Source of the DNA: Artocarpus heterophyllus
Taxonomy: Eukaryota > Streptophyta > Magnoliopsida > Rosales > Moraceae
Reading direction: 5' to 3'
NCBI GenBank assembly: GCA_025403435.1
Contig: CM046349.1
Coordinates: 26,343,953-26,407,952 of the forward strand
DNA length: 64,000 nucleotides
Part shown: one piece after another, positions 10,331 through 22,290 of the stretch
Layout of the letters: every line of letters begins with the position of its first letter
How positions within the stretch are numbered: the stretch's first letter is position 1
Position numbers and translations under genes: made by a program
Notes under the pieces: generated by a model
Seen by the model: the letters and a program-made list of their open reading frames with translations, nothing else
Told to the model about the DNA's origin: nothing
Database searches by the model: none

Positions 10331-13300
10331 TTTTAAGTTTTTTAAGCATTAAAACATGCTTTTTAAGCTTTTCTCATAAAAAACTTTCTCTTAAAATGCT
10401 TTTCATAAAAGTTTTTCATAAAACATTTCTTAAACGTTTTTCTTAAAATGTTATTTATAAACCTTTCCTTGTAAATATGAAAATGTTTTTTATAAACATT
10501 TAACGAAAAACATTTCTCAGAATATTTTTCATAAACATAACACATAAATATTTCATGATAAGGAATACAAGCAAAAATAAAACCAATGATTCTATTTATG
10601 CTCAATTATAATCATTCAATTATGAGCATCTTATAAACATTATTTTCTTACTTTAACTTTTTATCTTTGTTCCTTAACTTCCCTTATTTCATAAACTTTA
10701 ATGTTCGTACCAACATCATTAATCATGAGATCATAAACATGATGCTTCCCTTGTGGAAAACTTAAGACCATCAAACACTGAGGTCATAACTTTAACTTTA
10801 CTTTGAGTACCTCATAACAAAGAGGCTAGTACGAAACTACTTATCACCTTTACTTTACCTTCTTATTAATTTTAGTGAGTATATCAAATGCTAACACATC
10901 ATATGCAAACACATTTGCAAATTATAACTTGTACTCTTTAAAACATTGTGCATTTCACATGCAAACATACTTTAAGAATAATAATTGCAAATATGTTGTA
11001 AACCTTTCCTTGATCTTTTAAACTTTGTTTATATTAAAAGCAATCATGTTTTAAACATAATAGTTACAAGTACATTATAAATATTGATTTAAACTTTAGA
11101 ACCTTTTGCATGACAAATGCAAACATACTTTAAAAACAACTTGCATAACAATTGCAAATGCATTTGCAAACATATATATAGGCATTTGAAAATCATTTAC
11201 TCCATGTTGTAGGTGAGGTTTGAACTTACCTGGTCCTAGCTCTAGCGTTTCCATCTCATTCCTTTTCCTTTCATTAGTCGGTTTTTGTGTCTTGATTAAA
11301 TGACACCCAACTTATTAGTTAACTTTTCATGTTATCAATCTGCTCGATTGATAATAGAACTTAATTATTAAATATTCATTCCTTTTTACATAACTTGTAT
11401 ACTATCGATGTACTTTCTTTTACTTTGTATCCCATTGATTTACCTTTCTTCTACTTAGCTTTGTAACCCACTGGGGTTACCTTTCCCTTTACTTAACTCT
11501 GTAACCCATCAGGTTATCATTCTTTTTACTTAACTCTGTAACCTATCGAGTTACCTTTTTCTTTACTTGACTTTGTAACCTACCGAGTTACCTTTCTTTT
11601 ACTTATTTTGAACATTCCTTATTAAATTTCTGTCTCATGTGACAGTTTCATTACTTAATATATTACGAAATATTTTTTGTCGAAGTTCTTTTTGCTAATT
11701 TGGAGTGTTCGGCTCCATTTTAGCCATTTTTTCAAAAATGATGATTTACCCTTAACGAGTTTTTCGTCAATTCTGTAACTTGTTAAACCTTTGTGTTTAA
11801 ATTTTTCTCTCATTTCTTACATATTATGAAAAAATTCCCGCTAAGGGGTGTTTTCCAACATTGGGCGTTTCGGGTCCATTTTGGCTTTTTTCGTAAAATG
11901 ACCATTTTGCCCTTGACAGGTTTTTAAAAACTTTCAAAAACTGTTTTAAAACATAATTTTCATTTCTTTATGTCTCATAATATTACAGAAAACAAAAACA
12001 ATGGTTTTCCTTTCAGTTAAATCTGTTTTGTCAAAACTTTACAATTTTGACTCAAAACTTAAAGATCTTTGCGTTTTTGCCCTTAACGTTCATTTCTTTT
12101 CTTTCCTTGACTAAACTTTAAATCTTTTAAAACTTAGCATTTATGATTATGCACTGCCTACAACAGTGCAGGAACCCAATGTTCCCTGGTGAAAACCTGA
12201 TTTTCACACGATTTTATGGTTTTGGCCTGAAACACAAAAATCTTTACATTTTTGTCCCCGGAACCAAAAACAATTATTTTGTCCAAAGCATCTAGTATTC
12301 CACAGGGAATAAAACTTACAAAAGCACCTTGGTCGAATCCAAAACTTTTCATAATGATTTCATTTCATGAAATTTTGTGCTTAAAATTTTGTAAAATTTA
12401 TAACTTCTTAACCAAGCAGAATTTTGACAAACTGTCCACGTAGCCTAACAGTTTTGATGAGATCTACAACTTTTAAGTTTTAACCTTCCTAAAATTCCAA
12501 TGGTATGGTGGGCTTTTGGCTAATTTTCAAATATGTCAAGTTTTACAAAATTTTGAAATTTAGTCCTTTTGGAATTTTACAAAACTTTGTTCACAAAAAT
12601 TATTTCCCTCACTATTTTGGCAGATCCTATGCCATGTTTGGAAAATAAATTGGCTTTTATGCCCTCAAAATCTCATTCTTTTGAAAACTAGTTAAACTTT
12701 GTTTAAAATACAAAGTTTAACAATTTTCTACTTTTAAACATAAAACCCCTATTTTCTTTCTTTCTATCATCATCACCATCAATATAAAACATAAAACAAT
12801 CATGCCATAATGTCCATCTTACATGCTTGACATACAAGTTAACAACATAAACTCTCAAGTATAAGTTTAGAGATTTATCTAAACTTTACCAATCTTTTTT
12901 ATCCTCCTTTGTTAAGCTCAAAACTTTGTTATGTCCTTTCCACAAAAACCATGACAAAACCCAATCAAAACCCATCCAAAGTTCAAGAGAAACATTAAAA
13001 TCCCTAAGAAAGAATTTGAACCTTTACCTCCACAGTTGCTTATCCTTAATCTTGAACATTCAAACTTGCTTTAATACATGATTTGGAGGCTTGTACATTG
13101 AAAATTTCTTAAGGGACTTCCATGGGAGGGATGGTTTTCTTTGGGGAAGAAAGTGAACATTTTTTTTTGTTCTTGTTGCATTAAAACAATGATGAATAAA
13201 GCTTGATTTTTAACCAAATTTGATGACTCACCATCATTAGTCATCACTTAACATCATTTGTGATAAAAAGTTAGGGTAATTTGGCATGGTGGGATTGGAC

Positions 13301-13929
13301 CACCTCAAGAGGTGTGGTGGCAATTTTTCCACCTTAAAGGTGGCACCTAGGTGCACATTAATTTTTACACAGTCTAAATTTATACTAACAGTATTTTTTT
13401 ATATTGTCGGTATATTCTCTATACTATTACGAGCTTACACAACATTCCTTACTCATTCATATCCTCCAAACAGTATTATTTCTGTACTGTTTTAACTTTA
13501 AACAATCCAATTTTTGTATTACTTAACCTTAAACAATCTAATTCTTATATTGTATTACTTTTGTAGTGTAATTTTTATATTACATAACTTTATCAGTGTA
13601 CTTTCTTACACTGTATTATTCTAATACTACATAATTTTTCATATTATCATACATTATTTTTCTTAAACTGTATTTTGTCTTAACATTTGTTGCAATATGT
13701 TTTACAATAGTTAAGCTTTTTAGCTTATTCCTATATCATTCCTTCTTTATTTATGACTATGGCATGATTTTTACCCTTAAAATCCCATTTTTACTTTTAT
13801 AGATTTTATCATAAAAATTGGATTAAATAATAATCCTTGTGACACATATTTTGCTTAACATAATCCTTAAGTTATTGCATTTTTAATGTACTAAAAATGC
13901 TCGAATGTCATACCTGGCCTATAGATCGC
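10331..13929. repeat. AT-rich LTR-like repeat sequence, no gene
   Basis: About 3.6 kb without a supportable gene. It has the texture of a plant gypsy LTR, probably minus-strand: T- and A-rich blocks and iterated short motifs at 10338-10540 (TTTTCATAAAA-like). Around 13286-13360 are small inverted repeats (GGACCACCTCAAGAGGTGTGG). Short repetitive ACTGTATTA-like phrases occupy 13370-13690. Neither termini nor a TSD were found, and the few short frames (for example 12158-12443 and 13286-13495) have no recognisable content. Confidence 0.45.
11390..11600. repeat. Minisatellite-like repeat, about 37-bp units with hairpin cores
   Basis: A unit containing GTAACCYAYYGRGTTACC and a pyrimidine-rich spacer recurs with starts near 11427, 11463, 11501, 11538 and 11573. 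Each core is an imperfect inverted repeat (for example GTAACCCACTGGGGTTAC), so every unit could fold into a small hairpin. The units are diverged. Confidence 0.75.
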
Positions 13930-14127
13930 CCTATACATGACCTAAACTCCATGGCACCATACATTTAAAAATACAACCAACCGAAAATCTCACACCGGTT
14001 GGTATTTCAAATCTTTTCAAAAGTACTCTCTTAGTTGGGAATACTTGTCCCGAGATATTGATTATTTCTCAAATCATTTTCACTTTTAATAACATACTTT
14101 CAAAATGTTTGAAAATAACTTTAAAAC
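13930..14127 (-). mobile_element. Left remnant of a gypsy 3' LTR, split by a copia insertion
   Basis: From about 13930 the sequence matches 34750-34965, inside the intact gypsy LTR at 34004-36307, including CTCACACCGGTTGG and GATTATTTCTCAAATCATTTTC. Homology stops exactly where the copia element begins (14128) and resumes after it (25936). To the left the match fades near 13930, so the far end of this LTR is missing or replaced. Confidence 0.7.
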
Positions 14128-16139
14128 TGTTAGACATTTATGCCCTAAGGAGTAAAAATGTAATATGTTTTTGGAGACATTTTTATCAATAAAGAATTTA
14201 TTCATTATTAATATAACAAATCTTGTCCTCTTTACGTTCATATTTGTTGAATGTATGATAAGCAAACAATAGTCTAAAACTGTCGGTCTAAACCCTTAAG
14301 AATTGGGCATATGATGGATAGATTATAAGAAAGACACGATTCTTAAGGTGACGGTCTAAATCATAAGATCCGCAATCGAGGGAATAAAGTTGGGCACTTT
14401 ATTCATGTAAAGATTGTTATGTTGTTTATATCCCTATTGGTAGATAGTTTGTCTTGGCCATCGGAGGTGGACTTCATGACTAGAAACATTAGCACGTTGT
14501 TATAGGTGACGATGTGTTGGATCGGGACATAAAGTGAATTGATTTGGATTAATAATTCTACCTCGGTAAATCGATTCACTTTAGATAATCATTTGTATTG
14601 TATCTTAATCCTGAGATGAAAGTAGGCCCATTGTCTTGACTTATGTCTTTTGATGTACCAAAGGGTGACACCATATTTTAATAGTGGTATGCATGCTGGT
14701 ACGTTGGAGGCATGACTCTTGATAGTGTAGACTTGTTATTCATAGATATGGAATCCATAGCTCCTCTTTAGGAGTAGCGATATCCTCTTATATGCGTTAT
14801 CCTGTAATTAAAAAACTAGAGCGCTCAACCATTTGGATACATAGGTGTAACCGAATGGTATACCGTCCTTAGATGGTAAGTTTTTCGATTGTGAGATAAT
14901 GAAACGTTAGATAAAAATAATCGAGAAGGTAAGACAGAACTTGTCCTTAAGTCGGTTATGGATAACCTAATAGGGATACGATACACTATGATATGTCATG
15001 GAGACATAGCTATACGAGCTTCATAATTCTATGTAGTTCGAGAGTGCAACTCTAAGTTTTTAGTGGAGTAGCATTGGAGTTGATAATTATGAAATGTATA
15101 TCTAGGATATTGGGTTTCATAATTATTGGGAGCTTGAACTATATAGGTCCATTTGGTCCCCTTTGCTAGCTCACAAAATCCTGTAACGACACGGCATGCT
15201 TTTTCCAATTATTGGTCACTTATGTCAGATTTATTAGATTGGTTAAAATTTGGAAGAATTAAATAATTCATGTCTATTTATCGGTTGAATTAATTTTATG
15301 ATAAAAATTAATTCAAGATAAAATTGTTGAATTATTGGGATCAGATAATTCTTGTCTGTTTATCGGTTGATTTAATTTTGGATAAATTAGATCAAGATAA
15401 ACTTGTAGAATTATTAGAAATTCATTTATTTTCTTAGAGATTATCTAGATAAAGTTGTTTTAATCAGATAACTTTTATAGTGGGTTATTTAAATTAAAAC
15501 TAAGACTTTATCCTATAGAATCTTGGGTGGAAAATAAAAGATTCGCTGAGATTTTAATCGACAGTTCGGCATGCCGATCTTTAGGTTTGGCCTGCCGATG
15601 GGGTCTGTTTCGTTTACCGATGAGCGAAGGATAAGATCACGTGTTTTTACATGGATCTTATTAGATATTGATCCAATTTTGATTCTAGTTTGAATTTTTG
15701 AGACCTAATCTGATAAGGACTGACCCTAGGACCAACCTCTATAAATATGGAATAAGTCTTAAGAGTTATTCAGATCAGTTGAGAGATTAAGAGTGATACT
15801 CTGCTATTGAGAATCTGAAAACTCCCTGAGAGCTCATGTTCACAAATCACGAACTCTAGCTTTGGGTTCTCTCGATTGGTTGGAAGGAGAGTCACCTCGT
15901 GGAAGAGCTATGCATGTGAGCCCACACTCATTCCGGTCATGGATAGAGAATAGCAAAGAAGACCAGTTGGTTTAGGCTCTTCTAGAATGTTACTTCTCTT
16001 CACAGATTTCGGGAGTTCTTTGACATACAAAGGTTAGTAAGATTTGGTTAATTTTTGCATATAGCATGTCAAACTTGTGTTTTAGAAAATACTCTGATGT
16101 AAAATTTTTAAAATTTTGTTGCGCACTATTTTTCCAACA
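14128..16139 (+). mobile_element. 5' LTR of the Ty1/copia element (family 1)
   Basis: A 2012-bp LTR beginning TGTTAGACATTTATGCC and ending TTTTTCCAACA, followed by a PBS. It is repeated at 23916-25935 and as two solo LTRs elsewhere in the window. A plausible TATA box, TATAAATA, lies at 15740-15747 and would place the U3/R border in the last fifth of the LTR. The flank is AAAAC (14123-14127); the flank after the 3' LTR is AAAAA, so the 5-bp TSD has one mismatch. Confidence 0.9.
15740..15747 (+). promoter_or_regulatory. Candidate TATA box in copia LTR
   Basis: TATAAATA in the otherwise mixed-composition 3' part of the LTR. The other copies have recognisable but altered forms: ATGAATAGG at the equivalent place in the 3' LTR, and TTTATATA-type on the other strand in the solo LTR at 29305-31323. 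Position and conservation suggest the element promoter; there is no experimental support in the sequence. Confidence 0.5.
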
Positions 16140-16141
16140 AT

Positions 16142-16150
16142 TGGTATCAG
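16142..16150 (+). other. Primer binding site of the copia element
   Basis: TGGTATCAG follows the LTR end by two bases; beyond it the match to the tRNA-iMet type (AGCC) is lost (TCCAGG). It marks the element as plus-strand. Confidence 0.75.
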
Positions 16151-17791
16151 TCCAGGTTTTTACATAAATTTACGAGTTTGTGATCGTGCTATATGTATAA
16201 ATTTTGTGATCTTAATCTTTCCTATGCTTGAATTTAATTTTATAGAGAGTTGGCACTCTAGGTTTCTATATAATTTTATGTTGTCATAGATAATATGGTG
16301 AATGTTTATTAATTAATTACAATTGATTAAATTGTTATTTAATTATTTATTAATTAATTAATTTATGATAGTTATGGTTCCTTAGAGGTTAGAATGTGTA
16401 TCTAGTTTTTTATGTAATTAGATGGCAGACTATCATCTCCGTCTAGGAATTGTTATTTAATTTTTTAAATTTGTAAAAATTTTATAATTAAATAATTATT
16501 CAGAGAAGACGGATCTAGAAGATGGATGATGGCACACCCAGGTATTTTCGGAGTCTCTAATTTTATGTTTTTGAATTGTTGAAAATAAAATTGATGAATT
16601 GCATTAAAAATTGTATTTTCTGGAATGGGAGATTTCTGCTCGGTCGGTATGTCGAACCTCACAATTCGGCAGGCCGATGGTCGTAGATCTGCATGCCAGA
16701 CGTGAGGTTTGGCAGGCCATCAACAGGGTAGAAATCAGGAGGCTTTGGCAACAGGCCGAACATTTAGTTCGGTAGGCCGATGGACATGACCGAAAAGCCG
16801 ATCACCCTAATCAGCCTGCCGCCCGAGAGCTGGTAATTTTCCAAAAAAGGTGTAGTTTTTCCAGTGTAGTTTTAATTTTATTTTTGGGGACAATTCTGAG
16901 AGACATTAAATTTAGATATGACCGGAAATATGAAGTATTCGATTCATATGGGATTGAAGACTTAAAGATGGGCATTACATGAAGAAGGATACAACTTGAG
17001 GATTTAAGGATGAAGAATCAATAAATGTCTCGATTATTCTCTTGTAATCTTAGTTTTCTATTCTCTAGGGTGGAACCATAATATTACGGCTATTATTATT
17101 TTGCTTGTAGCTTTGCTTGATTGCTTTGCTTGTCTTCATTATAATATGATTTGCCATGTATATTGATACATGTCATATAGAATAGGGAGTGCCGCCCATA
17201 TTAAAATTGTTCATGCATGTTTTTAAAATAAAACTTTGATTTCAAAAGATTGAGTTAGGGAAGGTTTTTGAAGAGAGGACCTAAGGCCTCCATCGTTGGT
17301 CCATAGGCAGAACATGTTGGTCCCAACCCCTAGGAAGGGATTTCTATCATGTACCAGATTGGATCTCTGGGAGGATAAGGTATTTTAGCATGACTATGGT
17401 TACACACCCCTAGGTGGTGATTGTAAATCATGGATAAAATATTGAAACGATGGTTATACACTCATGTTAATTTTATTATTAACCTCCTCTAGAAGCTCTG
17501 TTAATAAAATTAATGGCCAAAGAAACGATTATTAATATATGCTGGATCATACAGGTCCTGGATGGCATATATTAATCAGGAGGGGATCCGTGTTCCTAAT
17601 TGAATTTGGCATGACTCCCCTAGGAGCTTGTTGAATTTTGAGTTGGGAATTATCGTTGTAAGGTTGTGATATTTTCAAGGTTTTGACACATAAACACATT
17701 TGTATGTTTTTACATGATTGTGTTATCTTACTAAATTATTATTTGTATGTTTACTTATGTTTGGTATATGATTCTTTATTGTAGATTAAAA
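16151..17791 (+). other. Copia leader region, noncoding
   Basis: About 1.6 kb between PBS and gag with no supported frame. It includes a cluster of GGCAGGCCGA-type motifs at 16655-16815, the same motif found in the LTRs and in the nested gypsy solo LTR. Further on is a CCTAGG-containing segment (17280-17640) with several ACTCCCCTAGG/ACCCCTAGG phrases. Confidence 0.55.
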
Positions 17792-18607
17792 ATGTCTAAA
17801 AACGCTTTATCATCGATACTTGACAAAAACCTATTAACTAGTGAGAATTATAATGATTGGAAATGGAACCTGAATATCGTCCTTTCTTTTGAGAAACTGA
17901 AATATATGCTGACAACCCCTTGTCCTTCCTAGCCTATGGGAGACTCATCTAATGAGCAATTCCAAACGTATGATCGCTGGAAAGATGCTAATGATCAGGT
18001 CCACTATTATGTTATGGCCAGCATGAATAACATGCTGCAGGCTCAATATCAGGATTATGAGACTGCGAAACAGATCTTGGATAATCTTAAGGATATGTTT
18101 GGAGGCCAGGCCATAACAAAGCAGCAAGGGGAGCTTCAAAAACTCTTGAAGTGTAAGCAGAGATCGGGGACATCTGTAAAGGAGCACATGATGTTAGTCA
18201 TGGGTTAACTCGTTGAGGCTCAACCAATGGAGCCGACATCGATGCTGAAACTCAAATGACTATGGTCTTTGAGACTCTATCTAAAAAATTTATTCTCTAA
18301 ATGAAATTAATGAAACAGTTACGGGAGTTTGAACTGCTGATTAGGGAGTCTTCTGTGGGTGGTGAAGCCAACTTGGTAGCTACTTCTAGTTCCAATTCTA
18401 ATTCTGGGAATGGAAAGAAGCAACGGGCCAAGAATGGGAAGTCTTCTATTCCTACTAGTACCAAGAGCAAGAAGAAGAAGAAGAAGAACCCAAAGAAGCT
18501 TAAGTGCTTCTTCTGTGGGAAGGTCGAGCATATAAAGAACATTGCAAGGACTTCCTTTCCAAAGGAGGTAGGTGTGATCTTCTGTATTTAGAAACTTATT
18601 TGGTTAA
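17792..18607 (+). pseudogene. Copia gag pseudogene
   Basis: Start chosen at the ATG giving MSKNALSSILDKNLL, which opens the usual copia gag N-terminus; the next motif is NYNDWKWNLNIVL. A TAG stop interrupts at about 17930, then the frame resumes with YDRWKDANDQVHYYVMASM and AKQILDNLKDMFGG (UBN2-type gag core), followed by further stops near 18206 and 18257. A Lys-rich tail leads to a zinc knuckle starting CFFCGKVEHIK at about 18507; a one-base change just after it destroys the last Cys in frame. The gag is cut from the protease by the solo LTR that follows. Its function would have been capsid formation. Confidence 0.85.
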
Positions 18608-18612
18608 GGAAT

Positions 18613-20827
18613 TGTAACGCCCCAGAATTTATTTAATGTTATTGTAATATAAATGATGAGTTAGTGTGCCATAATTAATGTTTCAACATTAATTTGATTA
18701 CTTGGTTGGATTTTAAATTTTTAGTTGTTTTGTTAATTTGATAAATTCAAATGATTTCTTATTGTTTTAAAATGATGTTTTGAGTTTTAAAACACAACAA
18801 TTTGTAAAATGTTAAAAATATTCCATTTTACAAAACCGTGGGTGGCATTTGGTTTTCGCACAGTAAAACCGTCCATCGTTTCTCTCTATTTATTCTCTCT
18901 CCTCTCCCTCTCTCATCACTCTCTCTGCTCACTCTCTCTCTCTCTCCCTCACCGTGACTCTTTCTCTTGATCTCTCTCGGTCTCTCCTTTCTCTCTCAAC
19001 TTCTCTCTCAAATTTTTGAATCAAATTCAAATCCAAGCTTTGGGTTAGCTAGAAGGAAGCTCGGGAACGTGATTTGGCAACCGAGAACGCGGATTAAAGC
19101 TTCGATTGGAGGTTAGTTTTGAAATTTCTAAACTTTTTCTAAAATTTTCAATTTTGTGCATTTTTGAAATTTAAGTTCGTTTGAGCTTAGAAAACTCTTG
19201 GTTTGAGTTAAATGAACTTAGAACAACTAGAATCCAAGCTTAGATTGAAGAAAACCGGATTGGATTTAAGATTTTTTATTTTTCTCCCCATTTTCTCATT
19301 TTTGGATTTTTGAGATTTTTGAGTTTAAATCTTGTTTAAATGAGTTCAAATGTGTTCTAGTATGTTTTTCTATCAACTATGAATGTTTTTCATGCTTGAG
19401 ATTTGAGAAAAACAAGTTAGAATCAAGATTTGGGTTTAGGGGGATCGAAAACCCGTGGCTGGATTTCTGGGTTTTCCCAGTTCGGCCGGCAGGCCGAACT
19501 ATGTGTTCGACAGGCCGATGTTCATCTGTCTGGCAAGCCGAACCTAGGGAATGACCGGCCAACTGGACTTGGTTTTCGGCAGGCCGAACTGTGCAGTTTG
19601 ATCAACCGAAGCAGGGAGTCCGACAGGCCAGCCAAAGCAGGGAGTCCGGCAGGCCGGCTGAGCATGGAGAATTTTGTGATTTTTTCACCCGTTTTCACTG
19701 TTGTGAACCCCGATTTAAATTCCAATCTTATAGAATGATTTTAAAGATACAAATTGCACACTAGGACATCATGAAATGGTTTAGTAACATAAAATGTCTC
19801 AAACGAGATATTGATCGACTTAGTGTGTATCTAGGATCATTCGTGGTTTCGCGGAGCTAACGTATAGCAGATCAGGATTACGGTGTGGGGCACCGGTACA
19901 AGTATTGAGGTAGGACTGCTACCCCATTCCTTGGTAGCCTAGTTTCAAAATGATTTGGCTTTGAAAAGGATTCTATTAAAATGTTTTCGATGGTTGTTTG
20001 AAAATGAATTTATCGGTTATATTTTAATATACCGTGAACTGAAATGGACTTCATAATATATGTAATGACAATACTCGGTAATTGGGTTTTGAATGATGAT
20101 GAAAATAAACACATAGGCATGATGCCATATCAGAGATCGGGTCGTGTAGCGATCGACCTTGGGGGCAGGTCCCGAAACCCAGCTGGGCCACTACGGTGGT
20201 GATATTATTATGGTTTGCCTAGGAAAAAGAAAATGATATTTCTGGTTGTACAAGTAAACTGTTCTGGGTAAGAACGGTTTTATTTAAATTTATTTATTTA
20301 TTTATTTGTTTAAGGTTTCTTTTAAATATTCCTGAATAATGAAATGTTTCTTTAAATTAAATTATTTTATAAAACATAGTCCTACTGAGCCTTTCGCTCA
20401 CGTTTTATTTGTTTTAAATTTCCCCCTCTTCTAGGTGGTTTTCCATTTAGGTTTGGAGAGAACTCAACGGACAGGACCCAGGAGAAATAGAGGGACTAGT
20501 AAATTTATTTGTATTATTTAAATCAAGGCATGTAAGATTTTAACTTTATTTGTACTTGGACTGTGATTGTATTTATAATATTGTCAGTACCATGTGTGTG
20601 CACAAGTTGTGGGTCTGTGGGACCCATACTCGCGACTTTATTGTTTTATTATTATTCGTTTAATGATTTCAATTGCTTAATATGTATAAACACTTTTATA
20701 AGATGTTGTTTGAAACCTTCATATTTCATTACCTAATTCAACCCTTAAATTCTTGATTTTAATTAAATTCTCCTTTAATTGATTTAAATAATCTTCCACG
20801 TTACCTCCTGTACTTCGGGGCGTGACA
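18613..20827 (+). mobile_element. Nested gypsy-type solo LTR (2215 bp)
   Basis: It begins TGTAACGCCCC and ends GGGGCGTGACA, near-inverted termini typical of TG..CA LTRs, and is flanked by a perfect 5-bp duplication GGAAT (18608-18612 and 20828-20832). It interrupts copia between gag and protease; removing it rejoins the copia frame. Inside are a CT-rich tract (18880-19015), a cluster of GGCAGGCCGAAC motifs (19485-19660) and a TTTA run at 20280-20310. No gag or pol remains. The open frames at 19377-19738 are within the motif cluster and are not considered genes. Confidence 0.93.
18880..19015 (+). repeat. CT-rich tract in gypsy solo LTR
   Basis: Dense CTCTCT repeats, broken by a few other bases, about 270 bp into the LTR. 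CT-rich tracts near transcription starts are common in plant LTRs, so this may mark the start region, but that is inference. Confidence 0.6.
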
Positions 20828-21445
20828 GGAATCCAGTGACATTTTGGTTATAAATTCTAGTGCAACTAATCATGTTTGTGTTTCTCTATAGGGGTTCAAA
20901 GAAATGAGAAGTCTACTAGATGAAGACTTCAAGCTTTGGATGGGCGATGGATCCTTGATCTCAGCAGAAGCATTGGGGACGTCCATCTTTATTTTGATAA
21001 TTATAGGAATTTAATTTTGCAAGATTGTTTTTATGTTCCTAAATTTAAAAGGAACTTAATTTCTGTAGCTTGTTTATTAAAGACTCCTATTTGGTATCTT
21101 TTAATAATAAAGTGGTGATTCGTAAAAATAAATCTTTTATCTATTCTGGATGGATGCAAAATAATCTATATTTTATCAAACCTAAGATAGACTTATTACT
21201 TAATGCTAAGATGAATGATAACAACTCTAAAAGACTTAAAACTTCTCACTCTAATAAGACTTATCTTTGGCATTTGCGCCTTGGACATATTAACTTGAAT
21301 AGGATTCAAAGGTTGGTAAGGGATGGACCTTTAAGTCACTTAAAGGTGGAATCTATACCTCAATGTGAATCTTGCATGGAGGGTAAAATGACCAAAAGAC
21401 CATTCGGGTCTAAGGGCAATAGAGCGGGGAGGGGGGGGGTGTTCT
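20828..21445 (+). pseudogene. Copia protease and GAG-pre-integrase relic
   Basis: Immediately after the solo LTR and its TSD copy the copia polyprotein resumes. The aspartic-protease active site, normally DSGA, reads NSSATNH (about 20855-20875): the catalytic Asp is now Asn and the Gly is Ser, both explicable by G-to-A changes. GDGSLIS and FYVPKFKRNLISV follow. A frameshift at about 21070-21095 leads to an open segment with LWHLRLGHINLNRIQRL and CESCMEGK, the HH-CC zinc region of the pre-integrase domain. The element cannot make active protease. Confidence 0.85.
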
Positions 21446-22290
21446 AGAACTTGTGCATAGTGATGTTTGCGGACCGATGAACATCCGGGCATGAGAAGGG
21501 TATGAGTACTTTGTCACTTTTATTGACGATTACTCAAGGTATGGGTATGTGTACCTGATGCACCACAAAAGGTTGGGCTGAAGTGGAAAAGCAATTGGGC
21601 AGACCTAAAAAAGCACTTTGATCCGATCGAGGTAGAGAATACCTTTCTGATGAATTCTTGAAACACTTTTAAGAGAATGAGATTTTATCCCATTTGACTG
21701 CGTCGGGCACTCTATAGCAGAATGGCATAGCGGAGAGAAGAAATAGGACTTTGTTGGACATGATCAGGTCCATGATGAGTTATTCATCATTGCCTTTATC
21801 CTTTTAGGGATATGCACTACAAACCGCATGTTATCTTTTGAACAATGTGCCTTCAAAATCGGTCCCAAAAACTCCTCATGAGTTGTGAACGAGTAGGAAG
21901 ACATCCTTAAACCATATTTGCATATGGGGATGTCCGGCTCATGTCCTGTTTAAGGATCAGAATAAGTTGGAGGCACGTTTGAAAGTTTGTGTGTTTGCAG
22001 GATATCCAAAAGGGACTAAAGGGAGTTATTTCTATAACCCAAAGGAAAATAAAGTCGTGGTTTCAACTAATGCAACTTTCCTTGAGGAGAGTTATATGAA
22101 TGACTTTAAACCTCGAAGCAAAGGGGTGCTTGAGGAGTTAAGGAATGATCCAATCACTCCGGAGGTTCCGAATGAAACCGTTCCGGTCAGTGTAGAAAAA
22201 CCAAATGAACCTAAACAACAACCTAAGGGGCTTCGGCGTAGTGCGAGGATCGGGCGTCAACCCGAGAGGTATATGTTAAATGGGGAGGCC
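21446..22290 (+). pseudogene. Copia integrase pseudogene
   Basis: The integrase core is readable across frames: HSDVCGPMN, then FVTFIDDYSRYGYVY, then SDRGREYLSDEF and QNGIAERRNRTLLDMIRSM, which carry the Asp and Glu region of the DDE core. Stops interrupt it (near 21494, 21606, 21670, 21717, 21808 and 21887), most of them explicable as CAG to TAG, TGG to TGA/TAG or CGA to TGA. From 21967 an open frame starts with LKVCVFAGYPKGTKGSYFY, the C-terminal end of copia integrase, and runs into RT. Integrase inserts the cDNA into the chromosome; this copy is inactive. Confidence 0.85.

Noticed and set aside
19377..19738. Overlapping open frames on both strands
   Set aside because: They lie inside the gypsy solo LTR across a cluster of GC-rich palindromic motifs and have no protein family content.
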